A stretch of 64,000 nt of DNA from Williamsia muralis (GTDB lineage: Bacteria; Actinomycetota; Actinomycetes; Mycobacteriales; Mycobacteriaceae). Where the stretch lies: assembly GCF_002735905.1 (NCBI RefSeq), contig NZ_PEBD01000010.1:558001-622000 (forward strand), written 5' to 3'. The position numbers and the translations under genes are program-made. Below are positions 24,874 to 34,600 of the stretch, in pieces; position 1 is the stretch's first letter, and every line of letters starts with the position of its first letter. Under the pieces are notes generated by a model, which saw only the letters and a program-made list of their open reading frames with translations, did no database searches and was not told the origin of the DNA.

Positions 24874-25782
24874 ATGCCACGCCTCAGCGTAATAGTGCCA
24901 GTTCGCAACGGTGGACACTACGTCAAACGGGCGGTGCAGAGCACGCTCTTAGCTCTTCCCGCTGATGCGTCGGTTCACGTCATGGACGATTGCAGCACAG
25001 ACGATACAGTGGAGCAGCTGGAGCAGATCAACGATCGTCGCTTGGTTGTGCTTCTCAAAAAGCATAAAGAACCCGGTTTAAGTGCCGTGCTGAACGAGCT
25101 ACTGGACCGGACTGATAGCGAATACGTCGCTCGTATGGATGCGGATGACATCGCACTGCCGTGGAGGTTTCGACAGCAGTCGTCATACATCGAGACGCGA
25201 GGTCTAGATTTCACCTTCGCGCCAGTCATTCGATTCAGCAGACGAAAAGTTGCGCCGCAACGATTCATTGGCCTTGACCCAGCTAGTTTCAACCGTGCAC
25301 TGCTGCTTACAAACCCAGTCGCGCACTCAACGATGTACGCAAAGAGACAACCGCTTACTGCTCTTGGCGGGTATCGGCAGGTGCAGTCAGAAGACTACGA
25401 TTTGTGGCTGCGAGCCGCAGTACTCGGTTATCATCTCGGGCGCTCGTCTATGCCTTGCCTCCTATACCGGGTACACGCCGGCCAGGTGACTAGCAAGCCG
25501 GACTGGTCTGAAGCGTCGGTAGATGAAGACTTGCTGAGGCAGTCGCACCAAGCGCTCTCGGCCAAATTGATCGGTTGCCAGGTTAGTTCGCTCGTAGGGC
25601 TGAGAGCGCCGAGCATAGCGAGCGCTGATCTCATCGCTGAAACCAAGCGGCTGATTGCGGCAGTTCGTGACGTCTCGGCAGCATCCCATTCGCAATCGAC
25701 TAAACAACTGCGTAGGATCGCAAATCGAGCCGAGGATGTATTGCCTACGACGCCGCCGAGCTACGGGAGAAGTCGATGGTGA
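24874..25782 (+). CDS. Family 2 glycosyltransferase
   Basis: A 302-residue GT-A glycosyltransferase: LSVIVPVRNGGHYVKRAVQSTL, VMDDCSTDDTVEQLE, the DXD-like YVARMDADDIALPWRF, and EDYDLWLRAAVLGY with the catalytic-base Asp. ATG 24874 is preferred, with GAGAGG 9 nt upstream; ATG 24847 would overlap the previous gene by 14 nt. It has no membrane segments and acts on the cytoplasmic face. The stop overlaps the next start. Confidence 0.9.
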   Translation: MPRLSVIVPVRNGGHYVKRAVQSTLLALPADASVHVMDDCSTDDTVEQLEQINDRRLVVLLKKHKEPGLSAVLNELLDRTDSEYVARMDADDIALPWRFRQQSSYIETRGLDFTFAPVIRFSRRKVAPQRFIGLDPASFNRALLLTNPVAHSTMYAKRQPLTALGGYRQVQSEDYDLWLRAAVLGYHLGRSSMPCLLYRVHAGQVTSKPDWSEASVDEDLLRQSHQALSAKLIGCQVSSLVGLRAPSIASADLIAETKRLIAAVRDVSAASHSQSTKQLRRIANRAEDVLPTTPPSYGRSRW

Positions 25783-27035
25783 CGCTTGCGGTAGGGGTAG
25801 GGCTAGTCAGCATACTGATCGCTATGCCGTTCAGGTCGGGGCTGTTCGCGCTTTGGGCGGTCGTGGTCCTTCGATCGCTGTGTGATTACGGCGTTGTCGA
25901 CTCGTCGAGACCGATGTTGGTCGCCTCTTTGTCCTCGGTGCTGCCAGTCGTCGCTATTGCTTATGCATTGTCCCTGTGGCTATCCGGCAAGCTGAAGTTG
26001 CGAAATCGGTGGCTCCTCGCTCTCGGTGTATTTGTGGTCCTATGGCAGATCGTGGCTTTTCTCGACTTTGGAATCCGCCCGTCAATATTGAACGAAGTGG
26101 TTCGCCTTTTGTCGATACTTGCGGTGTTCGCAGTGGCTACTTGTGCTGCGGGTTCTCTTCAGCGCATTTCGACTTACGCTATATCGCTGTTCATTCCGGC
26201 TGCGGCGGTCGCAATTATTGTGATGGTGCTTTCGTTGCCGCATACAGTCGTAAACGACCGGTTCACTTATACCTTCAGTCACCCGAACGCCGCAGGCGTC
26301 TATTTCGGGGTAGCGTTCTTGGTAGCACTCGGCATCGCGATATCCGGCAAAAGCCCCTTGTCTATCGGTGTGGCGGTGATCGCATTGATATTACTGACCG
26401 CAACTGCGAGCCTTACCTCTCTGTTGGCTGCAGCTATAGGTGCTATTGCACTACTGACAGTTAGCCCAGACTTGGGGAGTAGCCGAAAAGTGCAGATAGG
26501 CTTTTTTGGCGGCATTCTAATCTTCGCGGCCGTCGAGATTCTTAACGTATCAGATCGTTTCAATGAGTTTGCTGCCTCGGACGTGGCAGGTGATCCGGAT
26601 TCGTTCCAGTGGAGGCTCGAGAACTGGCGCCTACTAATCGACCAATGGAAGATGTCGAAGGTACTTGGTTTCGGGACTGGTACCACCAACTCAATAATCA
26701 ACCCGCTAGGCGGGCCTCCTCACAATGTATATGTGCAGTTCTTGGTCGAATATGGCCTGATTGGAATCGTTCTATTTGCGGTTGGTTACGCGTTATTTCT
26801 CAAGTCGTCCTACAAGTTAGCGCGATCGGGCGTTGGCGAGTTATCCGGCTTAAGCTTTGGTGTTCTTGTGTATCTGGGCGTGTGCGGTTTGGCAGGGAAC
26901 ACTGTTGGATATACGGCGGCTATGTATGCTGCTGCAGCGGTCGTTGGCCTCTCATTCGGTGAAGCCTGGATCGGAAAGGGCAGAGGAGGGGTTCCTCAAT
27001 TAGGACCTCAGAACTCGAAAGGCGCGGCGCTTTGA
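25776..27035 (+). CDS. Wzy-type O-antigen polymerase / ligase family protein (locus I)
   Basis: A 419-residue polytopic membrane protein with about ten to twelve helices and the O-antigen ligase/polymerase hallmark: a loop with NWRLLIDQWKMSKVLGFGTGTTNS followed by GGPPHNVYVQFLVEYGLIGIVLF (PHN-Y-x-x-x-x-x-E-x-G motif). It is the likely Wzy polymerase of this locus, joining repeat units at the outer face of the cytoplasmic membrane. The ATG at 25776 overlaps the GT2 stop by 7 nt. Confidence 0.87.
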   Translation: MVTLAVGVGLVSILIAMPFRSGLFALWAVVVLRSLCDYGVVDSSRPMLVASLSSVLPVVAIAYALSLWLSGKLKLRNRWLLALGVFVVLWQIVAFLDFGIRPSILNEVVRLLSILAVFAVATCAAGSLQRISTYAISLFIPAAAVAIIVMVLSLPHTVVNDRFTYTFSHPNAAGVYFGVAFLVALGIAISGKSPLSIGVAVIALILLTATASLTSLLAAAIGAIALLTVSPDLGSSRKVQIGFFGGILIFAAVEILNVSDRFNEFAASDVAGDPDSFQWRLENWRLLIDQWKMSKVLGFGTGTTNSIINPLGGPPHNVYVQFLVEYGLIGIVLFAVGYALFLKSSYKLARSGVGELSGLSFGVLVYLGVCGLAGNTVGYTAAMYAAAAVVGLSFGEAWIGKGRGGVPQLGPQNSKGAAL

Positions 27036-27054
27036 TAGGAATGGTGTTGAGAAA

Positions 27055-27543
27055 ATGACCGATGGGTTTCCGCCTAGTGCTGATTGGCACGTGAATCGTG
27101 GACGTCTGCACGTGCAGGTAGCCTTGTTTCTGCTGCGTTGGGCCCAACGTAGTAGAAAATGGCCCTCGCCTGCGCGCCAGTTAGTCGGTATTCCTGTTGG
27201 ACTACTTTACCGATTCGTGTCCCTGGCACTTATCGGGTTTGACATACCGATATCGACTCAAATCGGCCCGGGGTTGACGATTCAGCACGGAGTGGGATTA
27301 GTGGTGCACAATAGAGCCGTTATCGGGGCGGGCGTGACGCTACGGCAGTGCACGACGATAGGATCAAAGCAGGGATCGAATCCACCTAGAATTGCAGATG
27401 GGGTAAGCGTCGGTCCAAACTGCGTTATTCTCGGCCCGATTTCTATAGGTTCCTATGCGCAGATCGGTGCGGGTAGCGTCGTGCTCGCAGATGTGGGCGA
27501 ATCGGAAGTGCACGCAGGCAATCCGGCGCGACGTCTTCGGTAG
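27055..27543 (+). CDS. Second serine acetyltransferase-like acyltransferase
   Basis: A 162-residue hexapeptide-repeat protein: FDIPISTQIGPGLTIQHGVGLVVHNRAVIGAGVTLRQCTTIGSKQ, then VGPNCVILGPISIGSYAQIGAGSVV and a terminal GNPARRL. It is shorter than CysE (no N-terminal helical domain), similar to EpsH/CapG-type polysaccharide acetyltransferases. It lies between Wzy and the pyruvyl transferase. Weak ribosome site. Confidence 0.84.
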   Translation: MTDGFPPSADWHVNRGRLHVQVALFLLRWAQRSRKWPSPARQLVGIPVGLLYRFVSLALIGFDIPISTQIGPGLTIQHGVGLVVHNRAVIGAGVTLRQCTTIGSKQGSNPPRIADGVSVGPNCVILGPISIGSYAQIGAGSVVLADVGESEVHAGNPARRLR

Positions 27544-27557
27544 GTTTGATATAGTTG

Positions 27558-28511
27558 ATGGACGGAACGCATTTGAAATATATAGATGTCATGCGTGATC
27601 GATGCCGAGCGGGCTTCGATTCGCTTCTAGGCAACACTAAGACGTTAAGTTTCGTCGACTTCCCAGATTACCCAAATGTCGGGGATAGCGCGATTGCTCT
27701 CGGGGCGTTGCAGTATTTTTTCGAGCGGGCGATTAAGGTCGAGTCTGTTTCGTGCATCGGCACGCTCTATGTACCAAAATTGCGCTCCTCTGATGTTGTT
27801 TACATCAATGGTGGTGGCAATATTGCTGGCTTTTTTGCTGGTATTGATCGCCATCGGAACGGTCTCAGTAGGGATCTGCCAGCCAACGTGAGGTTGGTGC
27901 AGGGCCCGCAGTCGATTCACTGGGCGAGCGAGTCAGCGCGGGCTGGTTTTCTCAACGACTTTCTGTCGCGTGAAGGTCTGGCGATCGCCGTTAGAGATAA
28001 GCGGTCTTCTCAGATATTGGCTGAGGAAGGTGCAAGCCCTGTGCTTATGCCGGATTCTGCTCACTTGCTGGGTAGGATAGAAAGTCCTCCTCCGTGCCAG
28101 AAGTACGTGGTGCTTGCCCGACGAGACCAGGAAGCTGTTGATTCCGGGCGCAGCGAGATGCACCCCGATTGGTTGACTGACGACAGGCGCGAGCGAGTAG
28201 CGAGCACAGTTCGATGGAAATATCGCTATCTATCTGGAATCGGATCTTGGCTGAATCCGTCTCCGTCAGCGTGGAAGTCGATCGCTGAACGCCGTCTCGC
28301 GCGCGGGGTTAGTATGCTTTCCCCGGGCGAAACTGTGGTTACTGACCGACTGCACGCGATGCTGATTGCCCTTCAGATGGGTCGCTCAGTTGTCGCTGTA
28401 GACAACAATAATCAAAAGCTTAGTAATTACGCTTCTACCTGGTTCGGAGATGTCGACGCTCGGCTGGTTTTTGCCGAGTCGATCGAAGCTGCTGTCGAGT
28501 CTGTTCGTTGA
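27558..28511 (+). CDS. Polysaccharide pyruvyl transferase family protein
   Basis: A 317-residue protein of the polysaccharide pyruvyl transferase family (CsaB/WcaK/EpsO-like), which puts ketal-linked pyruvate on sugars and adds negative charge. Visible features are VDFPDYPNVGDSAIALGALQYF near the N-terminus, VYINGGGNIAGFF, VRLVQGPQSIHW, and TVVTDRLHAMLIALQMGRSVVAVDNNNQKLS near the C-terminus, all typical. ATG 27558 was chosen; TTG 27555 is in frame one codon earlier. Noticeably low GC for the window. Confidence 0.88.
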   Translation: MDGTHLKYIDVMRDRCRAGFDSLLGNTKTLSFVDFPDYPNVGDSAIALGALQYFFERAIKVESVSCIGTLYVPKLRSSDVVYINGGGNIAGFFAGIDRHRNGLSRDLPANVRLVQGPQSIHWASESARAGFLNDFLSREGLAIAVRDKRSSQILAEEGASPVLMPDSAHLLGRIESPPPCQKYVVLARRDQEAVDSGRSEMHPDWLTDDRRERVASTVRWKYRYLSGIGSWLNPSPSAWKSIAERRLARGVSMLSPGETVVTDRLHAMLIALQMGRSVVAVDNNNQKLSNYASTWFGDVDARLVFAESIEAAVESVR

Positions 28512-28573
28512 CTCGGCCAGTAACGCCGGGGCGGTCCTACCGTGACTGTCACTCCCAACGGTTTGGCAAATAG

Positions 28574-29890
28574 TTGATAGCGCAGCTGTGGTCGCTACTG
28601 GAACGCGTTTTTCCGCGGGCGTCTTCGGCGTTTCTTATGCTTGTGCTCGCGTATTTTGCCGAACCGCGTCTCGTTGGCATCTATGGTTTGGCTGTCGTCT
28701 GTCTATTGTTGGTGCAGTCGGCCGGCGATAGCGCGGTACGGCAGATCGCAGTCCTCGCCATCAAGTCGAGTGAAGGTCGGCAATTTTTGCGCCGCTATCG
28801 CGTCATTGCCGGCTCTATGGGCTGTATATTTATCCTAATAATAGCTTTTGCGATTTATTACGTGTATAGGGGTAAGGTTCCGGATCAGAGTCTATACGCG
28901 CTGTTTACCTTGAGTGTAATTCCGGTTTTTCAGGCATCACGGGTATTCGGCCTAGCCGAACTTCAACTTTCGGGTCAATGGCGTCGCCTCGCATCATATC
29001 AACTACTGGCGTCAATCGTCTCGTTCGCATTCGGCTTCGTAATTCTTCTGCTAACTCGATCGCTAATTGCACCGTGCATACAGATGGTTTTGGCAGAGGG
29101 GTTGTTCGCCAGCGCTTGCATCTTCCGACGGCCCGGCAAGTATTTGGGTGATTCTACCGGCGAACATTCGTTTCCTGCCGGTGGGGGTAGACATGCGAAG
29201 CAAGAACATTTTGCGCGAAGTGAGTTTTGGTCTATGTCGACGTACTCTATCTTGGGCTGGGGCCAAATTCAGTCGGACCGGCTTCTGATGGGCTTCTCTG
29301 CTGGGCCAGCGGTTCTCGGCTCCTATTCGGTCGCCTCCGCTATTTCGCGGAGCGGTGGTGATGCCGCAGCAATGTCTTCGGCCAATATTTTGCGTTCTTC
29401 TATGGCCAACTCGAACGAGTACGAATCGCGTGCAATAGAAAAGCTGCTGCTGCGCGGTTTGGTGGTTGTGCTGGTTGCCGTAATACTGTCGGTTGCGCTG
29501 TCTGAAATTTTCGTTCGACGTCTGCTCTCCGCAGAATGGTCCGCGTCGGTGGATGTTGTTCCCGTGCTGGCGCTGGGCTCCATCCCCGCGTATCTTGCGT
29601 GGAATACTACTGTGGTGCTTGTCGTGTCTGGACAAGCGAATAGAGCGTTACCAGCAAAATTGCTTGGTGTTTTCCTGTCGGTTGGGGTTGCTTTCGGCGC
29701 TGCGCACAGTCTTGCGCTTGCTGCAGTGTTAGCGGTTAGTCGAGATGCCATTGTGTGTCTGTTGACTCTAATCCCGGCCCGGAAGCTGATCCCGAAGAGA
29801 GTTCTCTGGTCTTGTCTGCTCGCCTTTTCCGTAGGTGCCGTGGCATCGGTATGTCTTTTACTTGTGGGGGGCGAGGATTGGAGTATGTGA
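28574..29890 (+). CDS. Wzx-like polysaccharide flippase (locus I)
   Basis: A 438-residue membrane protein with about 12 hydrophobic segments and features of MOP-superfamily flippases, e.g. an N-terminal helix with LMLVLAYFAEPRLVGIYGLAVV and the central SEFWSMSTYSILGWGQIQSDRLLMGFSAGPAVLGSYSVASAI. Role: moving lipid-linked repeat units across the membrane. The apparent start is TTG 28574 with no clear ribosome site, so the N-terminus is uncertain. A 60-nt line inside it (28861-28920) is 28/60 G+C against 42/60 in the NRPS, suggesting recent acquisition. Confidence 0.82.
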   Translation: MIAQLWSLLERVFPRASSAFLMLVLAYFAEPRLVGIYGLAVVCLLLVQSAGDSAVRQIAVLAIKSSEGRQFLRRYRVIAGSMGCIFILIIAFAIYYVYRGKVPDQSLYALFTLSVIPVFQASRVFGLAELQLSGQWRRLASYQLLASIVSFAFGFVILLLTRSLIAPCIQMVLAEGLFASACIFRRPGKYLGDSTGEHSFPAGGGRHAKQEHFARSEFWSMSTYSILGWGQIQSDRLLMGFSAGPAVLGSYSVASAISRSGGDAAAMSSANILRSSMANSNEYESRAIEKLLLRGLVVVLVAVILSVALSEIFVRRLLSAEWSASVDVVPVLALGSIPAYLAWNTTVVLVVSGQANRALPAKLLGVFLSVGVAFGAAHSLALAAVLAVSRDAIVCLLTLIPARKLIPKRVLWSCLLAFSVGAVASVCLLLVGGEDWSM

Positions 29891-30138
29891 AGCAATTTTG
29901 AAAGCGAGTACTGACCGGTACGACACTTGGTCAGCGGCGGCATTTTGCGATACGGATCGGCGTGCGCATTGACGGGCAACTTATCGTGCGATTTGGCGTA
30001 GTGCACGCTAGTCTGTAAACGGCGACGAAGACACTGTGTCGCACTCTGGTCACCGGGGCGGGGCTCGGCGGCTGCAACCGACAAGCCGCAGGTGTGCAGT
30101 AGCTCCTAGAATGATCGTGACGATTGGAACTGGCTTTT

Positions 30139-31626
30139 ATGACTGACGAGGCAAAAAAGGGCACTTCGCTCGGTGCGGATTCACTGCGCGCGGCGGTAGA
30201 GGTCGCGAAGAAGGGATGGCTGGTCATCCTGGCGTGTACGTTGATCTTTGGCTTAGCTGGGTTTTCGTACAGCGCGTTACAGGATCCGACGTATCGCTCG
30301 ACTGCGGTGCTATACGTGACGTCAGGTGCCGAAAACACCGCCCAGTCTGCGTACCAGGGCTCTTTAGCCTCGCAACAACGAGTGACTTCTTACACCAAAC
30401 TCGTCGATTCGGACGCAGTCGTAGATGAAGCCTTGAAGACTTCCGGCTTGTCTATCTCGATGGCTGAGGCAAAAACGGGACTTAGTGCCTCATCGACAGC
30501 TGACACGGTTCTGTTGAACGTGTCTGCAGAAAGTCACAACGCTGCGGACGCCGCAGCACTGGCGAACGCGGTAGCCACGTCTATGACGGCCTATGTTGCG
30601 GAACTCGAAACTCCCAGTGGGGGCGGTTCTCCTTTGGCGAAGATGACGGTGGTGACCCCAGCGAGCGAAGCGTCGTCTCCCGTTTTGCCACAGACCACAC
30701 GGAACACAGTCTTTGCGCTGGCTCTGGGGCTTCTGCTTGGAGTGTGCTTCGTTTTTATCCGGGATCGTTACAACAACAAGGTTCGCGATGAAGCAGAGGT
30801 CGCTGCGGTCAGTGGCGCTCCAGTTCTTGCTTCAGTGCCTAGTGACGATCTTCTCAAGCGTCAAGGTCTGATCGACTTCGGATCAGGTGCCACTCTTGCC
30901 GCGGAGGCATATCGAAAGCTGCGCACGAACTTGTCGTTCACGAGTGTTGACAACCCTTCACGGCGCATTGTGGTGACCAGTGCGTTGGCCGCCGAAGGTA
31001 AGACGACAACTGCTATGAACTTGGCCGCCGCATTGGCCGAGACCGGTAAGCGTGTCGTTCTCGTTGACGCCGACCTCCGCAGGCCGCAGGTGTACCACCG
31101 TACAGGCGGCATGGGCGATATCGGTCTGACGAACTACCTCAAGGGCGACGGGTCGATGGCCGACCTGCTACAGCCGAGTGAGGTTAGCGGCCTGCAAATC
31201 TTGGCCAGCGGCCCGCAGCCGCCTAACCCGGCGGAGCTTCTGGGGTCGAAGAAGGCCGGACAAGGCATCGAGAATCTCTCGGCGATGTTCGACTACGTGA
31301 TCATCGACTCGCCACCTCTGCTTCCCGTTACCGATGCCGCGGTCTTGGCGCAGTGGGCCGATGGCGTCGTCCTGGTTGCGCGGGCAAATCAGTCCCGCAT
31401 CCCCGATGTCGCGGCGAGCATCGAGCAGCTCGAAGCTGTGCAAGCCAAGCTCATCGGTGTCGTTCTCACCGATGTCCCCACTCGCGGTGGCGCGTACAAG
31501 TACGGCTACTACTACAGCTCCACCGACGTGATGAAGAAGCCCGGGTTCTTCAGTCGATTCGGCAAGAAGGATCCGAAGCACCAGGATATCGAGGCGGTTC
31601 TCGAGTCAGCGCCTTCACATAGGTGA
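30139..31626 (+). CDS. Wzc-like polysaccharide chain-length regulator / tyrosine autokinase
   Basis: A 495-residue BY-kinase with a fused Wzz domain. Residues ~10-45 and ~185-210 are membrane helices enclosing an extracytoplasmic Wzz domain (DPTYRSTAVLYVTSG...). The cytoplasmic kinase has Walker A SALAAEGKTTTAMNLA, Walker A' VVLVDADLRRPQ and Walker B FDYVIIDSPP. A tyrosine cluster (YKYGYYY) near the C-terminus is the expected autophosphorylation site. ATG 30139 is preferred over an upstream GTG-type start at 30124. The stop (TGA 31624-31626) touches the beginning of the NRPS frame, so polysaccharide and peptide genes are probably in one transcript. Confidence 0.92.
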   Translation: MTDEAKKGTSLGADSLRAAVEVAKKGWLVILACTLIFGLAGFSYSALQDPTYRSTAVLYVTSGAENTAQSAYQGSLASQQRVTSYTKLVDSDAVVDEALKTSGLSISMAEAKTGLSASSTADTVLLNVSAESHNAADAAALANAVATSMTAYVAELETPSGGGSPLAKMTVVTPASEASSPVLPQTTRNTVFALALGLLLGVCFVFIRDRYNNKVRDEAEVAAVSGAPVLASVPSDDLLKRQGLIDFGSGATLAAEAYRKLRTNLSFTSVDNPSRRIVVTSALAAEGKTTTAMNLAAALAETGKRVVLVDADLRRPQVYHRTGGMGDIGLTNYLKGDGSMADLLQPSEVSGLQILASGPQPPNPAELLGSKKAGQGIENLSAMFDYVIIDSPPLLPVTDAAVLAQWADGVVLVARANQSRIPDVAASIEQLEAVQAKLIGVVLTDVPTRGGAYKYGYYYSSTDVMKKPGFFSRFGKKDPKHQDIEAVLESAPSHR

Positions 31627-31646
31627 TTCGACGCCTCGATGACCGT

Positions 31647-31664
31647 GAGGAGGGGCCTTCTGTG
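31647..31664 (+). promoter_or_regulatory. Ribosome binding site deciding the NRPS start
   Basis: GAGGAGGGG at 31647-31655 is followed after 6 nt by GTG (31662), in frame with the NRPS. The earlier frame opening at GTG 31623 has no ribosome site and overlaps the kinase stop. This places the NRPS start at 31662, with the first C-domain motif (LTRAQRALW) only a few residues in. Confidence 0.75.
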
Positions 31665-34600
31665 GGGCAGGTGCTGCGGCAGCCACTGACGCGCGCACAG
31701 CGCGCCCTGTGGGCTGCCCAGCAGGCAACTCCTCTGTGTCCCATCAACATTGCGCTGTGTATCGAACTCACAGGCAACCTGGACGCCGAGCTGCTGCGGG
31801 CGGTCACGCTCGGAGTGGCACGGCAAACCGGGATAGCGTTCACCCGCTTCGAGCAAACCGAGCGTGGCATCGAGCAGGTCATCGACCGTGGCCTCAGCGA
31901 CGAGATCACGATGAAAGACCTGCGTACCGAACCTGATCCGGACGCGGCCGGCCACCAGTGGATGCGCGACGACTACACGCGCCCACTCGACGTATTCCAC
32001 GACAGACTCATGGCGTCGGCAATACTGCGCGTGGCAGACAACCGGTGGTTGTACTACATGCGCGGCCACCACCTGACGTTCGACGGGGCAGGCGCATTCC
32101 GTTCGCTGCAACTCATCGTCGCCGCGTACAACGAACGCTCGGAGGACGGTTCCCTCAACCTCCCACCGGAATCGGACCTCTCCGGGTTGGCGCAAACCGA
32201 CGTCGACTACCGCGAATCGCCGCGGTTCGAGAAAGACCGGGCGTACTGGGCCGAGCAACTTGACGGCATCGGTCCGCCGATCAGTCTCGCGCACCGCACC
32301 GGGCAACCCGATCCATCACCACGTCGTCACTCCGCAGTGCTTCCACCCGACACCGCAGCATTGCTCGCCCAGGCCGAGACCGAACTCCGCACCACGATGC
32401 CGGTGATCGTCGCGGTGGCGGTGTCGGGGTACCTCGCCCGTATCTCCGGCCAGGATGACGTGAGTCTCAGCCTGCCCGTCGCCGCACGCACAACTGCGTT
32501 GCTGCGCAAGACCTTCAGCACGGTGTCCAACGTCGTCCCCGTTCGCACTGGTATCGGAAGCCGCAGCACCATACGTGCGGCGATCACCTCCACCCAGGCC
32601 GCGATGATGGGTGCGCTGCGGCACCAACGCTTCCGGTTCGAGGACATGGCCGAGTCCATGCCTCGCGACTCCGCAGTGCTGCCCAACCGGCAGTTCACCG
32701 GGCCGCTACTCAACCTCATGCTCACCGTCGACAAGATCAATTTCGGCGACGTGTCCGGGTCGTTACACGTGCTGTCCACCAGCGCGGTCGACGACCTCGC
32801 CGTCAACCTCTACCGCACCGGAAATCCCTCTGCGCCGGACGAACTGCGATTCGACCTGGAGGCCAACCCGAATCGCTACTCCTCAGAAGAACTGGAAGGC
32901 CACCACCGTCGGCTGCTCCGATTCATCCGCGAGGTCGCGACTACTGCCATCGACGACCCCGCAAGATCTTTCGCCGATATCGCGCTGGAGTCAGATGCCG
33001 AATTATCAAGCCTGACAACCACTTCGACGCCGACTTTTGGCGGCCAGACACTGCCTGAACTGCTCGATGCTGCAGCGGCTCGGTACGGCGAGCGCCCCGC
33101 GCTCCACGCGGGTTGGGCGCACTGGACCTATCGGGTGCTGGCCGAACGATCACGCCGACTCGCCAACCTTCTCAAAGATGGTGGCGCCATCCCGGGTACA
33201 ACCGTCGCGATCGCAACCGGCCGGGGGCTCGACCAGGTGCTGGCCTTCTGGGCGGTGGCCCGCACCGGCGCGACCCTGCTGCAGATCGACCCGGCGCACC
33301 CGGCCTCCCGTATCAATGGGCAACTCGCCCAATCGAGCCCGGTGAAGATCCTGACGTCGCGCGGGGGAGTCGCGCCGGGCGACACAACCCAGTGGTGGGA
33401 CCTGAGCGACGTCGACCTCACGGACACCCCAGACACTCCGATCGAATTCCCGCGCCCACTGACGCTCGACGACATCGCCTACGTCGTCTACACATCTGGC
33501 TCCTCCGGCGCACCGAAAGGCGTTGAGGTCACCCACCGGGGGCTCGCTGCTCTGATGGCGCACCAGCGAGCGCTCGGAATTGACGAGAACGCGCGGGTCT
33601 CCGGACTCGCGTCTCCGGCATTCGACGCGTCGATCTTCGAGATGCTGTTGGCCGCATCGGGTGGCGCAGCCCTCTGCCCAGCACCGCCGGACGTGGCCGG
33701 CGGTCAGGAACTGGCCGAGTTCCTCACCGGCGCATCGATCACACACACGGTGATCACGCCCAGTGTTCTATCAACGGTTGACCCCGCCGGGCTTCCCGCC
33801 GACGTCTGCTCCACCCTCATGCTCGCCGGAGAAGCGTGCCCACCCGACCTCGTCCGACGGTGGGGGGCCGAACGGACGGTCCTGAACCTCTACGGTCCCG
33901 CAGAAGCAACCATCATGGCGACGGCGAGCGCGCCGTTGCGTCCCCTCGACGAACCGCCGACAATCGGGACTGCGATCACCGACGCGACCTGCTACGTCCT
34001 CGACGACCAGCTGAGGCCCGTCCCGTCCGATGTGATCGGCGACCTCTACCTCACAGGTCCAGGATTGGCATCGGGGTATGCGGGCCAATCTGGCCTCACC
34101 GCAACCGCTTTCGTCGCCAACCCCTGGGCAGCTCCCGGACAGCGGATGTACCGCACTGGCGACCGCGTTCGGCGGGACTCGACCTCAGGCCGGCTGCACT
34201 ACGCGGGACGCAGCGACGACCAGGTGCAGATCCGGGGCGTCAGGATCGAACCGGGTGAGATCGCGATGGCTGCCGAGACGCATCCCGACGTGCACCAGGC
34301 GGTAGCCGTGGTTGTCGGCTCGGGTGACACCGAGGCGCTGGCGTTGTACGTCTCCTCGCACGTGGACGATCGCCGTCTCGCCACCCGCATCCGCAAGCAC
34401 CTGAGCAGGCGTCTGCCGACGTCGATGTGGCCGGCCCACGTTGTCGTGATGAGGGCGCTGCCGGTGACTCCCTCGGGCAAACTCGACCGAGAAGCGTTGC
34501 CGCACCCGTCGACTGCCAACCAGCGCCCCCACCGAGCTGCACAGACCCCGGCCGAGCGACTCGTTGCACAAGTGGTTTCGCAAACGGTCGGCATCGACGA

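Noticed and set aside
31623-31661. Upstream NRPS start at GTG 31623
   Set aside because: It overlaps the kinase stop and lacks a ribosome site, while GTG 31662 has GAGGAGGGG at 6 nt.
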